A stretch of DNA of 6,322 bases, taken from NCBI GenBank assembly GCA_937899305.1, contig CALDJV010000107.1, positions 1 through 6,322 on the forward strand. The letters are read 5' to 3'. Source of the DNA: an uncultured Cytophagaceae bacterium. GTDB taxonomy: Bacteria > Bacteroidota > Bacteroidia > Cytophagales > Microscillaceae. Made by a program: the position numbers and the translations under genes. Of the stretch, positions 1 to 6,316 are shown one piece after another. Positions within the stretch are counted from its first letter, which is position 1, and each line of letters starts with the position of its first letter. A model generated the notes under the pieces. The model was not told the DNA's origin and made no database searches. It saw only the letters and a list, made by a program, of their open reading frames with translations.

Positions 1-64
1 TGTATTTGAAGTCATCCCTTAAAAATGAGTACTCAATCACCTGATGCCAATGAATCTGGCCAAG

Positions 65-478
65 TTAAGAATGATTGAGCCAGGTCAAGGCTTCATCCTT
101 GGATTCAAAGTAACGAAGTTGAAACGCATTAAGATGCTGCTTTTCGTCCATGGTTTGTTCTACCGAAACCTGAGAAAATAAATCTTTACTCACCAAGAAC
201 GCTTGTTTTTTTACCCCTGCGCTGATAAAACGAGGCATAAACTCGGCATTTGTCCAATCTTGTATATCAGGGGTAATGGTATAAAAAAAATGGATGGTAT
301 CGCCCAAACTAAATTGAGGGCGGTACCTTTCTACCCGCTCAATATATTCCATCATTTGAGCTTTATAGTCAACATCGGTCATGTACTTGCACTCTGGCAG
401 CCAGGTATTGATCATGAGGTGATGTGTGGCATCATAGGTAACTTCTAGATATTTATTCTTATAAACGTATTCCATCAT
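65..478 (-). CDS. Small STAS/SpoIIAA-like protein, function unknown
   Basis: The 137-residue product has no signal peptide or membrane segment and is probably cytoplasmic. It starts with two Met codons (ATG at 476-478 and 473-475). I kept the first, though the second is equally possible because neither has a visible ribosome binding site. The C-terminal half has an alternating pattern that I associate with Bacteroidota STAS/SpoIIAA-like proteins of 120-140 residues: a hydrophobic strand (AFLVSKDLF, about residues 92-100), then SVEQTMDE, then the ending RYFESKDEALTWL (about 122-134). The N-terminal half would supply the first strands (YLEVTYD, LMINTWLP). Members of this loose group are mostly uncharacterised, so no reaction can be assigned. 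The gene stands alone on the minus strand, divergent from the dehydrogenase with 132 bases between the starts. That gap holds TATCTTTA on the minus strand (544-551), one base off TAnnTTTG, but its nearest upstream TTG is 25 bases away, so I do not call it. The family assignment is a recollection of pattern, not a search result. Confidence 0.8.
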   Translation of the reverse strand: MMEYVYKNKYLEVTYDATHHLMINTWLPECKYMTDVDYKAQMMEYIERVERYRPQFSLGDTIHFFYTITPDIQDWTNAEFMPRFISAGVKKQAFLVSKDLFSQVSVEQTMDEKQHLNAFQLRYFESKDEALTWLNHS

Positions 479-610
479 AGTATTATTGGTAAATGTGAAA
501 ATAGGAGCTGTTGTAATAACAGTTAAAGGGTCAACGAGGTTTTTAAAGATAAAAAATCTACACTAAATTTATCTTGCAAATTGTTATTTTGAATCTAAAT
601 TTTTCCCCTT

Positions 611-1450
611 ATGAAACCAATAGCTTTGATTACTGGTGCCTCTAGTGGCATAGGAGCCGCCCTTGCTTATGTGTTTGCTGCCGAACATTACAACTTGGTG
701 TTGGTAGCCCGTCGAGAAGACAAACTCAAGGAAATCGCAGAAGACCTCAAACATCGCTTCGAAACCCATAGTTGGGTGGTTGCTCAAGACCTCAGCGAGC
801 CCAATGCTGCCCAAAAGGTGTATGATCAATTGGTAGAAAAGGATGTCCATATAAATGTACTGGTAAACAATGCAGGACTGGGTTTAAAGGGTAAATTTAC
901 TGATCAAGCTTGGGAAAATGATTACCAAATGCTACAGGTAAACATGATTGCCCTTACTCAACTCACCAAGGTATTTATCAACGACATGCTGGAGCAAAAA
1001 GAACGCAATACTGGTGAAGAAATTCGCTTGCCCTATAAAGTGATGAATATTGCCTCTTTGGCGGCTTTCCAACCAGGACCTAACATGGCAGTCTATTTTG
1101 CCACCAAAGCATTTGTTTTGTCTTTTTCGGAAGCCATAGCCGAAGAATTGAAGTACAGTGGTATTCATATTACTACCGTTTGCCCAGGAGTGACTCGTAC
1201 CGATTTTCTGGAAAATGCCCAGCTGGCAAACCCTCCTGAAGGTCGCTATACCGATTGGGTAACCCAGAGTGCCGAAGAAGTGGCCCAGGAAGCCTATGAT
1301 GCATTACGCCAAAATAAGCGAGTACACATTACTGGAGGAGTAGTGAATAACCTTTCGGCAACGGCGGCGAGTGTGGTGCCTCACAAATACCTCAATCCAT
1401 TGACTGGATGGTTGATTGATAACATTGGCGGGGGCAAGGATATTTGGTAA
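611..1450 (+). CDS. Short-chain dehydrogenase/reductase (classical SDR, DltE-like)
   Basis: This 279-residue NAD(P)-dependent oxidoreductase has every hallmark of a classical SDR. The cofactor-binding TGASSGIG lies at residues 8-15. Arg34-Arg35 at the end of the second strand suggest a preference for NADP(H), and Asp60 is the expected adenine contact. NNAG is at 86-89. The catalytic tetrad is Asn111, Ser149, Tyr162 and Lys166 (YFATK). PG at 192-193 is followed by a T-x-F type segment. The protein is soluble, with no signal peptide. The overall look (VLVARREDKLKEIAEDL after the first fold unit, long C-terminal tail) matches the COG0300/DltE-like group, which acts on varied carbonyl or alcohol substrates, so the substrate cannot be read from sequence. 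The ATG at 611 places the glycine-rich motif at the usual distance from the N-terminus; the leader is AT-rich with no clear Shine-Dalgarno. A TATTTTG (585-591) resembles the Bacteroidota -7 box but is one base short and has no well-placed TTG. The gene is monocistronic and convergent with the barrel gene. Confidence 0.95.
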   Translation: MKPIALITGASSGIGAALAYVFAAEHYNLVLVARREDKLKEIAEDLKHRFETHSWVVAQDLSEPNAAQKVYDQLVEKDVHINVLVNNAGLGLKGKFTDQAWENDYQMLQVNMIALTQLTKVFINDMLEQKERNTGEEIRLPYKVMNIASLAAFQPGPNMAVYFATKAFVLSFSEAIAEELKYSGIHITTVCPGVTRTDFLENAQLANPPEGRYTDWVTQSAEEVAQEAYDALRQNKRVHITGGVVNNLSATAASVVPHKYLNPLTGWLIDNIGGGKDIW

Positions 1451-1561
1451 TGGATCAGATTTGGTCAAATATTACCAAAAATGTGTTACAATGCTTGAAA
1501 TCATCGTTTTAGCCTGTATTTCACGATGCAATTTGCCAAAAAGTAGGGTGAATGGGTTGGG

Positions 1562-1588
1562 GATATCAGCCAAGTTATTGGTGATATC
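1562..1588 (+). terminator. Hairpin downstream of the SDR gene, candidate terminator
   Basis: GATATCAGCCAA (1562-1573) pairs with TTGGTGATATC (1578-1588) through 11 base pairs with one bulged G and a 4-base loop (GTTA). It lies 111 bases after the dehydrogenase stop codon. The plus-strand tail (AATCAATTTTGG) holds only four consecutive T, so this is a weak intrinsic terminator at best. It could instead be a 3'-UTR stability stem. Confidence 0.4.
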
Positions 1589-1624
1589 AATCAATTTTGG
1601 AGAAAAGGTAGGATAGGTGACTAT

Positions 1625-1672
1625 AATACTTGCCAGCGAGAAAGAGCCCTCCCTTTCTCACTGGCAAGTATT
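1625..1672. terminator. Long hairpin between convergent genes, likely bidirectional terminator
   Basis: AATACTTGCCAG (1625-1636) is a perfect inverse complement of CTGGCAAGTATT (1661-1672). After one C/A mismatch, GAGAAAG (1638-1644) pairs with CTTTCTC (1653-1659), leaving an 8-base loop. The total is 19 base pairs with one internal mismatch. It sits between two convergent genes, 13 bases beyond the stop codon of the barrel gene. Neither side has a long T tract (plus side GAGGTGGTTTTAA), so termination is inferred from stem strength and position. Confidence 0.55.
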
Positions 1673-1685
1673 GAGGTGGTTTTAA

Positions 1686-2243
1686 CTATAAGAAAATTCT
1701 AAACCCAATGCTAAAGTTGAATTGTTTGGTAGCACCTGTGAAGCTTGTATTGGCACCTGTTTGTTCAAAATTTGCAGAACGATATACTAATGCGGGTTCA
1801 ATAGCTACATATTTATTAAGAAACAGACTATAACCCAAGCCCCCTTCATATAAAACAACATTGTTGTTAGAAGTACCCGGAGCACCATCTAGGGTAGTGC
1901 TTACTCGGCCAAATCCTGCTTGTGCCGATGCAAAGAGACCTTTGTACACATAAAAACGAGCCCCAGGTTGTATACTGAAACTGTTGGACCGACCACTTGC
2001 AAACCTAGTAGTAGAGAAATCTGCTCCCAGAGTGAGTGCAAACCGAGGATGTAAAAAATAACCGGCTTGTGGGCTCAAGTTAAGTTGAGTGGTGGTGGAG
2101 TTGTTATTGCCCTGTATTTGGAGGGTATTAGAAAGAGAAAGACTACCTCCTGCCATCCAGGTACCTTTTTGAATGTTTTCGTTTTGGGCTTGAAGTATAG
2201 TGGTAGCGAATACAAATGCGATTAAAAAAAAGAAATTTTTCAT
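1686..2243 (-). CDS. Small outer-membrane beta-barrel protein
   Basis: The 185-residue product begins with a clear Sec signal peptide: MKN, a Phe/Leu/Ile-rich core at residues 4-17, and cleavage expected after LQA (19|20), which leaves an N-terminal Gln as is common in Bacteroidota. The mature part is built of short alternating, Gly-, Ser- and Asn-rich amphipathic strands: GGSLSLSN, QLNLSPQAGYF, FALTLGADFS, SFSIQPGARFYVY, LFASAQAGFGRVS, VLYEGGLGYSLF, VAIEPALVYR and FNFSIGFRIFL. This is the pattern of an eight-stranded barrel of the OmpA/OmpW-like 'outer membrane beta-barrel' families. The chain ends in aromatic/hydrophobic FRIFL, typical of a last strand recognised for barrel insertion. There is no OmpA-type peptidoglycan-binding domain, so it is a bare barrel. 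Its role (small pore, adhesin or structural) is unknown. The ATG at 2241-2243 is preceded by an A-rich leader. A TACTTTGC on the minus strand (2313-2320) resembles a -7 box one base short, but no proper TTG partner was found. Confidence 0.9.
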   Translation of the reverse strand: MKNFFFLIAFVFATTILQAQNENIQKGTWMAGGSLSLSNTLQIQGNNNSTTTQLNLSPQAGYFLHPRFALTLGADFSTTRFASGRSNSFSIQPGARFYVYKGLFASAQAGFGRVSTTLDGAPGTSNNNVVLYEGGLGYSLFLNKYVAIEPALVYRSANFEQTGANTSFTGATKQFNFSIGFRIFL

Positions 2244-2348
2244 ATGTTTTATGTTTTTAAAAGTTTGATTTTAAAGCCAGTAAGGCTTCTGTTACTTCTA
2301 GACAATGCCGATGCAAAGTACCCTAAGTGAGCAAGAAAAAAATTGGGT

Positions 2349-2385
2349 AAAAATAAAATACCTACCGGGTACTCCCAGTAGGTAT
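2349..2385 (-). terminator. Intrinsic terminator downstream of the PhoD-family gene
   Basis: Read on the minus strand, ATACCTACTGGG (2385-2374) pairs with CCCGGTAGGTAT (2369-2358) across a 4-base loop. The stem is 12 base pairs including one G-U wobble, which exists only in the minus-strand RNA; the plus strand would have a C/A mismatch. It is followed directly by TTTATTTTT (2357-2349). The strong GC-containing stem plus T tract is a classical Rho-independent terminator. Its orientation fits the end of the phosphatase transcript and would insulate the barrel gene from read-through. Confidence 0.75.
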
Positions 2386-2391
2386 GCTTTA

Positions 2392-2429
2392 CTAATTGCC
2401 CTGAAAAAATGCTTTGTAGGGCAAATTAG
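2392..2429 (-). repeat. Imperfect inverted repeat in the phosphatase 3'-UTR
   Basis: CTAATTGCCCT (2392-2402) pairs with AGGGCAAATTAG (2418-2429), giving 11 base pairs with one bulged A and a 15-base loop. It stands immediately upstream (in minus-strand order) of the intrinsic terminator, with only six bases between the two stems. No T tract follows it, so it is more likely an RNA-stabilising stem or the first half of a tandem 3'-end structure than a terminator by itself. Confidence 0.4.
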
Positions 2430-2484
2430 GATGTTTTAAAAGGGTTAAGTCAGGAATTATTTAGTGTAGTATAAATTCCGCGTC

Positions 2485-2508
2485 GTTGGCAGTGTCTTCA
2501 CTGCCAAC
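2485..2508 (-). terminator. Perfect stem-loop just after the phosphatase stop codon
   Basis: GTTGGCAGTG (2485-2494) and CACTGCCAAC (2499-2508) form a perfect 10-base-pair stem with the loop TCTT on the plus strand, AAGA in the minus-strand RNA. It begins 4 bases after the TAA stop of the PhoD-family gene. The minus-strand sequence that follows (GACGCGGAATTTAT) has no T tract, so it is either a weak terminator or a 3'-end protecting stem. Confidence 0.5.
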
Positions 2509-2512
2509 TTCA

Positions 2513-4741
2513 TTATCTTTGAATAAACAAACGACGACTTACTTCGTGGCCATTGCCAATGACCTTGTATATGTAGTAACCATTCTTGAGGTCACTCACT
2601 CCAAAAGTAACATTATACAAACCGGCCGATTGGGGTTGATTCATTACCTGCTTGATGAGTTTGCCTTGTTCGTTGTAAATCAAGATTTGCACCTTACTAT
2701 CTTGGGCAATGGCATAATGTACATTGGTGGCTATTCGGGCAGGGTTGGGGTAGTTACCCACTACCAATAATGCTGGCTCGTTACCACTTGTAATGCGTTT
2801 GTTCAAAGGAGTAGCTGGAGCCGATACGCCATATAAATTGCGACTTGGGGCCGCTCCACTGGCTTTGCGTAAATAACGTTGATTGTTGCGTACGTACCAC
2901 CCCTGGCCATAACGCTGGCGATTGTTGTTGGTTTTGATATCATTCATGTAATACCAATCAGCTTGTACTCGAGATGCGTTGACATCAATAACCATATAGC
3001 CGTGATCATTGAGGTTGCGTTCCTTCAAATGAGGGTTGAGCACATCCAGCAAACCACTGGCTACGAAATTGGCAAAGTCACCAATGATGCCCAAGTCTAC
3101 AAACTCATCAAAGTTTGCGGAGGTAACACTGGGCGTGACAAACTCCACCATAGCCGAATAGCGAGTCCCAAAAAAAGCATATCCCCATTGCGAAGTAGGC
3201 ACATCAGCCGCAAAAGTCGTGTGGATGTCGCCTGTCAATACCACTACATTATTAATGTTACGATCCATCACATAATCAATGATTTCACCGCGTTCGTCCT
3301 GGTAACCATCCCAGGTATCTTTGATATCTATGCCATTGAAAGGAAAAAACATCACCTGATTGCCAAGTAATTTCCATTGGGCCTTAGAGCTGCTCAATTG
3401 TTGTTTCAACCAAGCCAGTTGGGTTTTGCCCAGCATGCTTCGTTGTTTGGTAGTACGCGCCTGTAGGTTTGGGTTATCTTTTTGGGCCTTGAGCAATAAG
3501 CTTCTCAATTTTGCAAATTCAGGAGTGGCCTTGATCTCTACATTTTCTTTACGCGCCTTTACCCACTTTACCAAGGTAGCAATCACAAACTCGAATTCAT
3601 CCTTGGTCAAAGCCTTTTCATTTCTTTGATTACTATTGCTAATATTGACCATATAAGGCATAAACTCGCGTAGCAAAGTCGTTAATTTGTCTTGTTCGGT
3701 GGTACGGCTGCGAGCCAATTGACGCGCACGGGCTTCTAACTTTTTGGCGGTACTTTTTCTAAATAAACCACCACCCGTTTGCTCATCACGTCCCTCGATA
3801 CGCGTATCTAACATGATCAAATCTACCAAATTTCCGTAACTGATTTTGCGATAAATACGATTGGTAGCCAATGTATTGGTACGTACTGGCATCCACTCGA
3901 AGTAAGCCTTGAAAGCATTGTTTTTCCTTGTATTCCAGCTTCCTTCGTTGCTTTGGTGATTTTCAGCTCCGTCTTTGTAGGCATCATTGGCAAATTCATG
4001 ATCATCCCAAACGGTCACAAAGGGCAATTGTTGGTGCAAACGACGCAACTTGGGGTCTAAACGATAATAAGAATAACGAATGCGGTAATCTTGCAAAGTA
4101 ATGATTTCGTTATTGGGTTGGTGACCACGACCTATCTCATCGGTAAAGCCAAATTCCCCAGTGGCATATTCATAAATGTAGTCTCCTAAGTGAATGACCG
4201 CATCGATGTCGTTACGCTCAGCAATGTTGCCGTATGCATTGAAATAACCACTTTGGTAATTGGAGCAAGACACTACAGCAAAGCGCAAGTTATTTACATT
4301 GGCGGTAGGGGCAGTACGAGTGCGACCGATCAACGAGTTTTTGCCCAAGGCACTGAAATGATAATAATAAGTAGTAGCAGGTTGCAATCCGGTCGCATCT
4401 ACCTTTACAGTATAATCTTTGGCTTCGTCAGTCATGATGGTACCCGAGTTCACCACATTTTGCATTTGTGGATCGGTAGCAATTTGCCATACCACTGATA
4501 TGGACCCATGGGTATCGGGTGTTACTCGTGTCCACAAAATCACTCGATCCGACAAGGGATCACCTGAGGCTACCCCATGGTAAAATGGCGCCAGGTTTTG
4601 ATCAAAATAGCTTTGTAATGATTGTGCCGTGTTACCCGAAGTAGTACGGCTAATTTTTACAATACGGGTGCGTTGGTTTTGCGCTTGGCCATAGTATAAC
4701 CCAACCAGGCAAAGCGTCAAGACTAGTAAAAACTTCTTCAT
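2513..4741 (-). CDS. PhoD-family alkaline phosphatase/phosphodiesterase with T9SS sorting domain
   Basis: Secreted phosphoesterase of 742 residues, expected to hydrolyse organic phosphate esters outside the cell. In order: signal peptide 1-20 (MKKF, Leu-rich core, GQA cleavage before Gln21); a PhoD N-terminal Fn3-like domain (about 52-140, starting FYHGVASGDPLSDRVILWTR); the metallophosphatase domain (about 150-595); and a type A T9SS C-terminal domain (about 660-742: NYPNP at 663-667, then LIYNEQGKLI, ending GHEVSRRLFIQR). Family motifs are intact: SCS with Cys159, GDYIY with Asp187 and Tyr190, VWDDHE at 244-249 with Asn252-Asp253, GDIH at 503-507. In the family the Cys, Asp-x-x-Tyr and His bind iron and other acidic residues bind calcium. 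Odd: a Lys/Arg-rich, largely helical stretch of about 110 residues (319-432) separates LDTRIEGRDEQ from RSMLGKTQLAWL, normally much closer. I chose ATG 4739-4741 because the extra five residues of the longer frame begin with TTG and lie before a normal signal peptide. It resembles phoD but is only a family member, so no symbol is given. Confidence 0.96.
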   Translation of the reverse strand: MKKFLLVLTLCLVGLYYGQAQNQRTRIVKISRTTSGNTAQSLQSYFDQNLAPFYHGVASGDPLSDRVILWTRVTPDTHGSISVVWQIATDPQMQNVVNSGTIMTDEAKDYTVKVDATGLQPATTYYYHFSALGKNSLIGRTRTAPTANVNNLRFAVVSCSNYQSGYFNAYGNIAERNDIDAVIHLGDYIYEYATGEFGFTDEIGRGHQPNNEIITLQDYRIRYSYYRLDPKLRRLHQQLPFVTVWDDHEFANDAYKDGAENHQSNEGSWNTRKNNAFKAYFEWMPVRTNTLATNRIYRKISYGNLVDLIMLDTRIEGRDEQTGGGLFRKSTAKKLEARARQLARSRTTEQDKLTTLLREFMPYMVNISNSNQRNEKALTKDEFEFVIATLVKWVKARKENVEIKATPEFAKLRSLLLKAQKDNPNLQARTTKQRSMLGKTQLAWLKQQLSSSKAQWKLLGNQVMFFPFNGIDIKDTWDGYQDERGEIIDYVMDRNINNVVVLTGDIHTTFAADVPTSQWGYAFFGTRYSAMVEFVTPSVTSANFDEFVDLGIIGDFANFVASGLLDVLNPHLKERNLNDHGYMVIDVNASRVQADWYYMNDIKTNNNRQRYGQGWYVRNNQRYLRKASGAAPSRNLYGVSAPATPLNKRITSGNEPALLVVGNYPNPARIATNVHYAIAQDSKVQILIYNEQGKLIKQVMNQPQSAGLYNVTFGVSDLKNGYYIYKVIGNGHEVSRRLFIQR

Positions 4742-4786
4742 TGGTTTATCAATCAATATTTAATAGGGTAGTAAATTTTATGGGCG

Positions 4787-4814
4787 CAAAGGTGGGTATT
4801 TATTGTTATGCCAA
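4787..4814 (-). promoter_or_regulatory. Candidate Bacteroidota promoter of the PhoD-family gene
   Basis: On the minus strand TTG (4814-4812) is followed after exactly 17 bases by CACCTTTG (4794-4787). The Bacteroidota housekeeping consensus is TTG-N17-23-TAnnTTTG, so only the first T of the -7 box differs. Transcription would begin a few bases further on, near 4780, giving a leader of about 40 bases before the ATG at 4741. That leader is AT-rich with no Shine-Dalgarno, as is common in this phylum. Confidence 0.5.
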
Positions 4815-4845
4815 TATTGCGAGAGAAGTAAGGATGGGTGTACTT

Positions 4846-4876
4846 ATTGGGTAAAATTGAGTAAGGTATACCCAAT
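4846..4876. repeat. Inverted repeat upstream of the candidate phosphatase promoter
   Basis: ATTGGGTA (4846-4853) and TACCCAAT (4869-4876) are perfect inverse complements separated by 15 bases. The right half overlaps a second, wobble-paired dyad with GGGTGTAC just to the left of the repeat. The element ends 31 bases upstream of the presumed -33 TTG, a suitable place for an activator. The half-site centre spacing is about 23 bases, roughly two helical turns. A regulatory role is inferred from position only; a hairpin in read-through RNA is the alternative. Confidence 0.35.
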
Positions 4877-5013
4877 CATTTCATTCAAAATTGACAATAA
4901 AAACTTGTGGATTTAAAATGAATAATAGTCAGTAACTGAATATGTCCACCAAATTGTTAATTTATAGATAGACTGAACAGTTTTTCAAGTGGATGGTATT
5001 CAGAGATAACTTA

Positions 5014-5033
5014 AAACCTCTTTTTTGAGGTTT
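5014..5033 (-). terminator. Candidate terminator of the lipoprotein gene
   Basis: AAACCTC (5014-5020) and GAGGTTT (5027-5033) form a perfect 7-base-pair stem around a 6-base homopolymer loop. In the minus-strand RNA the loop is A6 and the stem ends in a short U run (GAGGTTTTAAG). It lies about 100 bases past the lipoprotein stop codon in the correct orientation. The U tract is short, so this is a moderate call. Confidence 0.5.
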
Positions 5034-5133
5034 ACTAGATCTCTAAGAAGGATTGAAATGAAGCGTTTGATCGAATATTGATTCGCTATTGACGCTGGAT
5101 TTGGTGTTATTTGATGGAATGATAGTACAAATG

Positions 5134-5946
5134 CTAGTTTGCTTGATACTTTGCGGCAAAAGTATGCGTGTAGTTTTGGTCAAGCTGCTGCCAACTGGTG
5201 GGTAGTCCTTGAGTATCATATAAAAATTTAAACGTAGAAGTGACTGATTCGTCTTCCTCGAGGAGTCCATCCTGGTCAAAATCCAGGGCATGATGCAACG
5301 TTTGTGCATTGTTTTGTTGAGCCGGAATCGAGACCAAATGTTGATAGTAGGGAATGAGGCTATATGCATTGCGTTTTTGATCAAAATCACTGTAGTTGAC
5401 CACTGAAAACAGCCGCGCTATTCCTTTATTAACCTGGTAGCTTCTTTGCTCGGTATAATTTCCTTGCTTGTTGTATACGTATGTTTCGCGCCAGTAAGGT
5501 CCACTATTTTTGGCAGTTCTCAGTATTTCAGTGATTTTGCCTTGTGCATTGTAGCTAAAGTACTCGATGTCTTCATTGCTATGATGAATCGCAGTGAGTA
5601 CATTGTCTTCCCACTGAAAGTTTTTTTGCTCAAAAAGAGTTCGTTCCCCCAATGAATTGTAGGCAGTAGTGGTGACATAATCTATTTTATGGGCCTTGGT
5701 ATAGAAAAAATGATACTTCCGGATTTCACTCAAGCCGTCGTTGGTAAAGCTAGAGTCCGTGATCGTTGCTGGGTTGCCGTTCTGCTCATATTGAAGGTGA
5801 GACCTAATCAATACTCCAGGGGCGTTTCTCTCCATCACTATTGGCTTTGGCGTACTAGGGGGAGTAGGTAATTGATCTTGTTTACAAGCAGTGAAAGATA
5901 GCCCAAGTAGGGTTGTCAATGAAAAAATAGGGAGTAACTTAAGCAT
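5134..5946 (-). CDS. Outer-membrane or surface lipoprotein with YD-like repeats
   Basis: The 270-residue product starts with a lipoprotein signal peptide: MLKLLPIFSL, hydrophobic core, then FTAC with Cys21 as the lipidated residue. A Pro/Thr-rich linker follows (about 27-36). The body repeats a motif of the form Y-x-Y-(N/D/E)-x-x-G: LQYEQNGNP (51-59), TAYNSLGER (94-102), FSYNAQGKI (130-138), YVYNKQGNY (156-164) and FLYDTQGLP (241-249). Each is followed by a short strand, as in Bacteroidota lipoproteins with RHS/YD-like strand repeats of unknown function. One segment, DFDQDGLLEEDE (222-233), matches a canonical EF-hand loop with Asp at 1, 3 and 5, Gly at 6, Leu at 8 and Glu at 12. It may bind calcium, but no flanking helices are obvious. 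The longer open frame back to 5967 begins with TTG and adds seven residues before a normal lipoprotein signal, so I start at ATG 5944-5946. The gene is monocistronic, and no partner gene or substrate can be inferred. Confidence 0.88.
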   Translation of the reverse strand: MLKLLPIFSLTTLLGLSFTACKQDQLPTPPSTPKPIVMERNAPGVLIRSHLQYEQNGNPATITDSSFTNDGLSEIRKYHFFYTKAHKIDYVTTTAYNSLGERTLFEQKNFQWEDNVLTAIHHSNEDIEYFSYNAQGKITEILRTAKNSGPYWRETYVYNKQGNYTEQRSYQVNKGIARLFSVVNYSDFDQKRNAYSLIPYYQHLVSIPAQQNNAQTLHHALDFDQDGLLEEDESVTSTFKFLYDTQGLPTSWQQLDQNYTHTFAAKYQAN

Positions 5947-6029
5947 AGAAATAGAGTAGGGGTTCAATTCAATCAGTCAATACGTTGATATACTGTGATA
6001 CGCGACGAAACATGGAGAAATATAGGCAT

Positions 6030-6054
6030 AAAAAATGAGTTACCAGACTCATTT
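6030..6054 (-). terminator. Terminator-like hairpin upstream of the lipoprotein gene
   Basis: In minus-strand order, AAATGAGT (6054-6047) pairs perfectly with ACTCATTT (6040-6033) across a 6-base loop, and a run of six T (6035-6030) begins inside the stem. It has the shape of an intrinsic terminator with an AT-rich stem. It lies 86 bases before the lipoprotein start. It could end a transcript arriving from beyond the window or act as an attenuator in the lipoprotein leader. Confidence 0.45.
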
Positions 6055-6271
6055 GGCCAAATAGACAAAAATGAATAGACATTTGCGGTGATTTAGAATC
6101 ATGATGCTTGCTAATATAAAATCTACCTCTGTCAACCATTGGACTGTAGACCAATGCTGTTTCCTTAACGAACCAATATCTCATCGGTAATAATCGCCTA
6201 TTTAATTATTTCTATTTTGGCTGATTAAACAGTCATTATACAAGAATATATTTTTAGTTTATTTTCCCTGC

Positions 6272-6316
6272 TTTTGGCTCGGTTGCCTCCGGCGGCTTCA
6301 TTTTTTGAGGCCAAAA
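6272..6316. repeat. GC-rich structured patch, possible dispersed repeat
   Basis: TTTTGGCTC (6272-6280) pairs with GAGGCCAAAA (6307-6316) with one bulged C. The enclosed segment contains GCCTCCGGCGGC (6285-6296), a 12-base palindrome with one mismatched pair. The core is much richer in G and C than the strongly AT-rich flanks. Neither strand has a T tract after the outer stem, which argues against a simple terminator. Its compact nested symmetry resembles small intergenic repeat elements, but only one copy is seen here and it runs to the window edge. Confidence 0.35.

Larger units (their letters stand above)
4742..5133. other. Intergenic region between the lipoprotein and phosphatase genes
   Basis: These 392 bases contain no credible gene. 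They hold a candidate promoter and an inverted repeat on the phosphatase side and a terminator hairpin on the lipoprotein side, each listed separately. Two small dyads were also seen, TCAGT-A-ACTGA near 4929-4939 and ACTG-AA-CAGT near 4972-4981. They share the core ACTGA but are too short to call sites. Confidence 0.6.

Noticed and set aside
13..15. Minus-strand ATG near the left edge that could begin a following gene
   Set aside because: Only five codons are visible before the window ends, so nothing supports a gene.
26..35. Perfect 10-base palindrome TGAGTACTCA followed on the minus strand by five T, downstream of the first gene
   Set aside because: A perfect palindrome leaves only a 3-bp stem with a 4-base loop, too weak to call a terminator; no other support.
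1416..1616. 66-codon plus-strand open frame overlapping the end of the dehydrogenase
   Set aside because: It begins out of frame inside the conserved gene and runs through the hairpin-rich gap; no sign of a real protein.
2879..3370. 163-codon plus-strand open frame antisense to the PhoD-family gene
   Set aside because: It lies wholly inside the conserved catalytic domain on the opposite strand and shows no motifs of its own.
4742..4756. Longer N-terminus of the phosphatase starting at TTG
   Set aside because: The ATG five codons downstream starts a textbook signal peptide; the TTG extension adds charged residues with no support.
5043..5390. 115-codon minus-strand open frame overlapping the lipoprotein 3' end in another frame
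   Set aside because: It overlaps a well-supported coding region and its composition (scattered Met, Ile and Ser without motifs) is that of an out-of-frame reading.
5969..6184. 71-codon minus-strand open frame upstream of the lipoprotein gene
   Set aside because: No recognisable family, no signal, no ribosome site, and a terminator-like hairpin lies within it; length is within chance for this AT-rich region.
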